Of a stretch of DNA of 64,000 nucleotides, positions 59,101 to 64,000 are shown piece by piece (the first letter of the stretch is position 1; each line of letters starts with the position of its first letter). Source of the stretch: Nemertoderma westbladi. Taxonomy: Eukaryota; Xenacoelomorpha; Nemertodermatida; Nemertodermatidae. The stretch covers positions 62,001 to 126,000 of the forward strand of contig JAUCBJ010007854.1 in the NCBI GenBank assembly GCA_032718475.1, in the 5' to 3' direction. The notes below the pieces were generated by a model. It had not been told where the DNA came from, did no database searches, and saw only the letters and a program-made list of their open reading frames with translations. The position numbers and the translations under genes were made by a program.

Positions 59101-61913
59101 ACCCAGTTGTGTGTGATACTAACAATAAGACCATTAGTAAAGGAACCCAGTTGTGTGTGATACTAACAATAAGACCATTAGCAAAGGAACCCAGTTGTGT
59201 GTGATACTAACAATAAGCCATTAGTAAAGGAACCCAGTTGTGTATGATACTAACAATAAGACCATTAGCAAAGGAACCCAGTTGTGTGTGATACTAACAA
59301 TAAGACCATTAGTAAAGGAACCCAGTTGTGTGTGTGATACTAACAATAAGACCATTAGTAAAGGAATCCAGTTGTGTGTGTGATACTAACAATAAGACCA
59401 TTAGTAAAGGAACCCAGTTGTGTGTGATACTAACAATAAGACCATTAGTAAAGGAACCCAGTTGTGTGTGATACTAACAATAAGACCATTAGTAAAGGAA
59501 CCCAGTTGTGTGTGATACTATCAATAAGCCATTAGTAAAAGAACCCAGTTGTGTGTGATACTAACAATAATACCATTAGTAAAGGAACCCAGTTGTGTGT
59601 GATACTAACAATAAGACCATTAGTAAAGGAACCCAGTTGTGTGTGATACTAACAATAAGACCATTAGTAAAGGAACCCAGTTGTGTGTGATATTAACAAT
59701 AATACCATTAGTAAAGGAACCCAGTTGTGTGTGATACTAACAATAAGACCATTAGTAAAGGAACCCAGTTGTGTGTGATACTAACAATAAGACCATTAGT
59801 AAAGGAACCCAGTTGTGTGTGATACTAACAATAAGACCATTAGCAAAGGAACCCAGTTGTGTGTGTGATACTAACAGTAATACCATTAGTAAAGGAACCC
59901 AGTTGTGTGTGATACTAACAATAAGCCATTAGTAAAGGAACCCAGTTTTGTGTGATACTAACAATAATACCATTAGTAAAGGAACCCAGTTGTGTGTGAT
60001 ACTAACAATAAGACCATTAGTAAAGGAACCCAGTTGTGTGTGATACTAACAATAAGACCATTAGTAAAGGAACCCAGTTGTGTGTGATACTAACAATAAG
60101 ACCATTAGTAAAGGAACCCAGTTGTGTGTGATACTAACAATAAGACCATTAGTAAAGGAACCCAGTTGTGTGTGATACTAACAATAAGACCATTAGTAAA
60201 GGAACCCAGTTGTGTGTGATACTAACAATAAGACCATTAGTAAAGGAACCCAGTTGTGTGTGATACTAACAATAAGACCATTAGTAAAGGAACCCAGTTG
60301 TGTGTGATACTAACAATAAGACCATTAGTAAAGGAACCCAGTTGTGTGTGATACTAACAATAAGACCATTAGTAAAGGAACCCAGTTGTGTGTGATACTA
60401 ACAATAAGACCATTAGTAAAGGAACCCAGTTGTGTGTGATACTAACAATAAGCCATTAGTAAAGGAACCCAGTTGTGTATGATACTAACAATAAGACCAT
60501 TAGCAAAGGAACCCAGTTGTGTGTGATACTAACAATAAGACCATTAGCAAAGGAACCCAGTTGTGTGTGTGATACTAACAATAAGACCATTAGTAAAGGA
60601 ACCCAGTTGTGTGTGATACTAACAATAAGACCATTAGTAAAGGAACCCAGTTGTGTGTGATACTAACAATAAGACCATTAGTAAAGGAACCCAGTTGTGT
60701 GTGATACTAACAATAAGACCATTAGTAAAGGAACCCAGTTGTGTGTGATACTAACAATAAGACCATTAGTAAAGGAACCCAGTTGTGTGTGATACTAACA
60801 ATAAGACCATTAGTAAAGGAACCCAGTTGTGTGTGATACTAACAATAAGACCATTAGTAAAGGAACCCAGTTGTGTGTGATACTAACAATAAGACCATTA
60901 GTAAAGGAACCCAGTTGTGTGTGATACTAACAATAAGACCATTAGTAAAGGAACCCAGTTGTGTGTGATACTAACAATAAGACCATTAGTAAAGGAACCC
61001 AGTTGTGTGTGATACTAACAATAAGACCATTAGTAAAGGAACCCAGTTGTGTGTGATACTAACAATAAGACCATTAGTAAAGGAACCCAGTTGTGTGTGA
61101 TACTAACAATAAGACCATTAGTAAAGGAACCCAGTTGTGTGTGATACTAACAATAAGACCATTAGTAAAGGAACCCAGTTGTGTGTGATACTAACAATAA
61201 GACCATTAGTAAAGGAACCCAGTTGTGTGTGATACTAACAATAAGCCATTAGTAAAGGAACCCAGTTGTGTATGATACTAACAATAAGACCATTAGCAAA
61301 GGAACCCAGTTGTGTGTGATACTAACAATAAGACCATTAGCAAAGGAACCCAGTTGTGTGTGTGATACTAACAATAAGACCATTAGTAAAGGAACCCAGT
61401 TGTGTGTGATACTAACAATAAGACCATTAGTAAAGGAACCCAGTTGTGTGTGATACTAACAATAAGACCATTAGTAAAGGAACCCAGTTGTGTGTGATAC
61501 TAACAATAAGACCATTAGTAAAGGAACCCAGTTGTGTGTGATACTAACAATAAGCCATTAGTAAAGGAACCCAGTTGTGTATGATACTAACAATAAGACC
61601 ATTAGCAAAGGAACCCAGTTGTGTGTGATACTAACAATAAGACCATTAGCAAAGGAACCCAGTTGTGTGTGTGATACTAACAATAAGACCATTAGTAAAG
61701 GAACCCAGTTGTGTGTGATACTAACAATAAGACCATTAGTAAAGGAACCCAGTTGTGTGTGATACTAACAATAAGACCATTAGTAAAGGAACCCAGTTGT
61801 GTGTGATACTAACAATAAGACCATTAGTAAAGGAACCCAGTTGTGTGTGATACTAACAATAAGACCATTAGCAAAGGAACCCAGTTGTGTGTGATACTAA
61901 CAATAAGACCATT
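41131..61913. repeat. Satellite B (44-bp unit), about 20.8 kb
   Basis: Roughly 470 tandem units of 44 bp with the words GTGTGTGATACTAACAAT, AAGACCATTAGTAAAGG and AACCCAGTT. Length variants: 46 bp (extra GT) and 43 bp (AAGCCATTAG). Base variants mark zones: ATTATTAAAGG units dominate 42780-48850, AATACC and AAGCC units appear from about 48640 on, 46-bp units are densest at 51900-58400, and TGTATGATAC marks recur at 57738, 58090, 59230, 60477, 61270 and 61577. These show nested higher-order duplication. Short open frames on both strands are by-products of the repeat. Confidence 0.96.
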
Positions 61914-62867
61914 GTGTTATGGGGCGTCCTCCAAGGAGACACACTTGCACCATTCTTGTTCATTATTGTGGTTGACTATGTTCTACGCATGTCCTTAGAT
62001 CATCATAATGATGATGGGGTGATGATAACTCCACCTACTGGCTCCAGAAGTCGAGGAAATCCTGCCAAGTACCTAACTGATCTAGACTTTACTGATGACT
62101 TAGGAGTACTCTCAGAATCATTAGAGGGAGCCCAACGGCTCCTCCGCTCATTAGAACATGCTGCTTCTAGTGTTGGTCTTTTTATTAACTCCAGAAAGAC
62201 CAACATTTTGACAGTCAACTTTGAAAGTCCCCAGCAAGTCTCTGATCGGATGAGCATAAGCTCAAAGGATGGCATGCTTGAGCATGTGGACGACTTCCGT
62301 TACCTGGGATCATGGATCCGGAAGTCAGGTGATGACCTTCGCATACGTAAGGGAAAGGCATGGGCAGCCTTGAATAGGCTTTCCAGGATTTGGAAGTCAC
62401 CGAGAATTAAGCGGAAACTTAAGGTCCGATTATTTAGAGCAGCAGTAGTTCCAGTACTCCTCTACGGGAGTCCATGCTGGGGTCTAACTGCTGAGGACAC
62501 CAAATCTCTGGATGGCACATTCACAAGAATGCTACGCCAGGTTCATTGTGTCAAGTACAATGCACACATCTCCATCCAGACACTATATAACATTGGAGGT
62601 GTCTCATTGGTTCCCCCAAGCTTGACACTAGAACAAAATCGCCTCCGCTATTCAGAACATTGCTTTCGCCGTGAGGACCAGCCAGTGCATAATCTTGTAC
62701 TTTGGCAGCCTCATGGAGTGAATAAGCATGGGGGACAGCCCATGACTTTCTTGAGACGCATCTTAAAGGGCACTGGCCTTGAAGATGCGGATGATCTAGC
62801 AAATGTCATGGGTGATAGGGAGTTGTGGCGGTGCAATTTTGTTGACAAGCCGGCACAGCATTCTTAA
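61914..62867 (+). pseudogene. Reverse transcriptase C-terminal fragment
   Basis: Open frame of about 317 residues after the satellite-derived first codons (M-C-D-T-N-N-K-T-I). It carries GVLQGDTLAPFLF, the palm motif as F-T-D-D where the 36-kb copy has F-A-D-D, then INSRKTNILTV, YLGSWIRKSG, VPVLLYGSPCW and the same C-terminus with R-Y-S-E-H-C-F in place of R-F-A-G-H-C-F. No stop or frameshift. It lacks the fingers, the first catalytic aspartate and any endonuclease, so it is non-functional. Confidence 0.9.
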
Positions 62868-62918
62868 AAATGCAGCTGCAATGCAGCATGCCGATCCTAG
62901 TAGTAGTAGTAGTAGTAG
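61914..62918 (+). mobile_element. 5'-truncated TAG-tailed non-LTR element in satellite B
   Basis: 1.0-kb plus-strand insertion starting inside V-L-W-G-V-L-Q-G-D and ending with seven TAG repeats at 62898-62918. Satellite on the left ends at AAGACCATT; on the right it resumes TTGTGTGTGATACTAAC and repeats the same stretch through AAGACCATT, so up to about 29 bp may be duplicated, though repeat context blurs the limit. Opposite orientation to the 36-kb copy. Confidence 0.92.
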
Positions 62919-62958
62919 TTGTGTGTGATACTAACAATAAGACCATTAGTAAAGGAAC
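62919..62958. repeat. Satellite B, last partial unit
   Basis: TTGTGTGTGATACTAACAAT onward to GTAAAGGAAC, then unique sequence begins. Confidence 0.9.
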
Positions 62959-63144
62959 GATCGTCCCAGACGAAGTGCAGTAATCGAATACATCATTAAA
63001 GATTTCCGGCGCCGTCGTATCTAAACTTTCACCAACAACATCGGCCATGGAATTGTACTTCCTAAAAAAAGACGTTTTACAACGTAAAATATCTAATACT
63101 GAAGACTCATTAGCAACATTAGTAAAAATAGTGAACTCTTTCAT
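62959..63144 (-). CDS. Possible host 5' exon, minus strand
   Basis: ATG at 63144 (an in-frame TAA lies a few codons upstream) opens about 62 residues before the satellite: M-K-E-F-T-I-F-T-N-V-A-N-E-S-S-V-L-D, then KTSFFRKYNSMADVVGESLD, TTAPEIFNDVFDYCTSSG. The composition is protein-like. A T-run ending TTTTTTTAGGAAG lies before the internal M-A-D-V-V-G-E-S, so an alternative is that the exon starts there. No good GT donor is obvious before the satellite. It could be the start of the gene whose last exon is at 24843-26270, which has the same orientation; that is inference only. Confidence 0.35.
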
Positions 63145-63149
63145 TGACG

Positions 63150-64000
<851 letters not shown>

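Noticed and set aside
42625-61762. Series of 60-122-codon frames with CDTNNKTISKGTQLC or the minus-strand LLLVSHTQLGSFTNG
   Set aside because: Translation of satellite B, present on both strands, limited by unit-length arithmetic.
41131-62958. CRISPR-like regular repeats
   Set aside because: Units are head-to-tail without unique spacers, and the context is eukaryotic satellite DNA.

Overview
This is eukaryotic, almost certainly metazoan, DNA. It has intron-like exon boundaries, several families of non-LTR retrotransposon, a Ty3/gypsy element and very long tandem satellites. There is no sign of operons or bacterial signals. The frequent short words TAGGCCTA and ACCGGT and the repeat mix suggest a marine invertebrate, possibly a deuterostome, but that is a tentative inference. 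Gene density is very low: only one long exon (24843-26270, minus strand) looks like an intact host coding region, with weaker exon-like frames at 1-363 and 62959-63144.

Layout. 1-363: exon-like open frame on the minus strand. 626-895: 3' end of a TAG-tailed non-LTR element with a 9-bp target duplication. 1074-5269: decayed minus-strand Ty3/gypsy element (gag, zinc knuckle, protease, RT, RNase H, integrase). 5640-6397: decayed SGNH-hydrolase-like frame. 6916-7695: another TAG-element RT fragment. 8091-9146: 5'-truncated CR1/L2-like element with its 3' hairpin. 9529-10700: 100-bp satellite. 10814-11300: G-run minisatellite.

11348-20141 is the most remarkable object: an 8.8-kb element built as two inverted arms of about 3.6 kb around a 1.5-kb core. 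Both arms run past a TATA-like region into the first codons of the same protein, facing inward. The left copy continues as a 319-codon frame with VESE repeats and an Ala/Glu-rich coiled coil; the right copy stops after 33 codons. Each arm also carries a 286-bp tandem duplication whose predicted hairpin shows a paired C-G to T-A change between arms. The right end abuts a second RT pseudogene (20143-20850), whose own 3' terminus (last codons, stop and TAG tail) is reiterated 15 times as a 66-bp minisatellite.

22262-24412: 18-bp BamHI-rich minisatellite. 24843-26270: unrecognised 475-residue terminal exon, minus strand. 26651-41130: satellite A (52/56-bp units), interrupted by two TAG-element insertions. 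41131-62958: satellite B (44-bp unit with 43- and 46-bp variants), interrupted by one TAG-element insertion. 62959-64000: possible upstream exon of a minus-strand gene and AT-rich sequence. If the exons at 62959-63144 and 24843-26270 belong to one gene, about 36 kb of satellite lies inside an intron; this is a hypothesis only.

Most other long open frames are translations of tandem repeats, not genes. All identities come from reading the sequence and recalling family motifs; no database search was possible.
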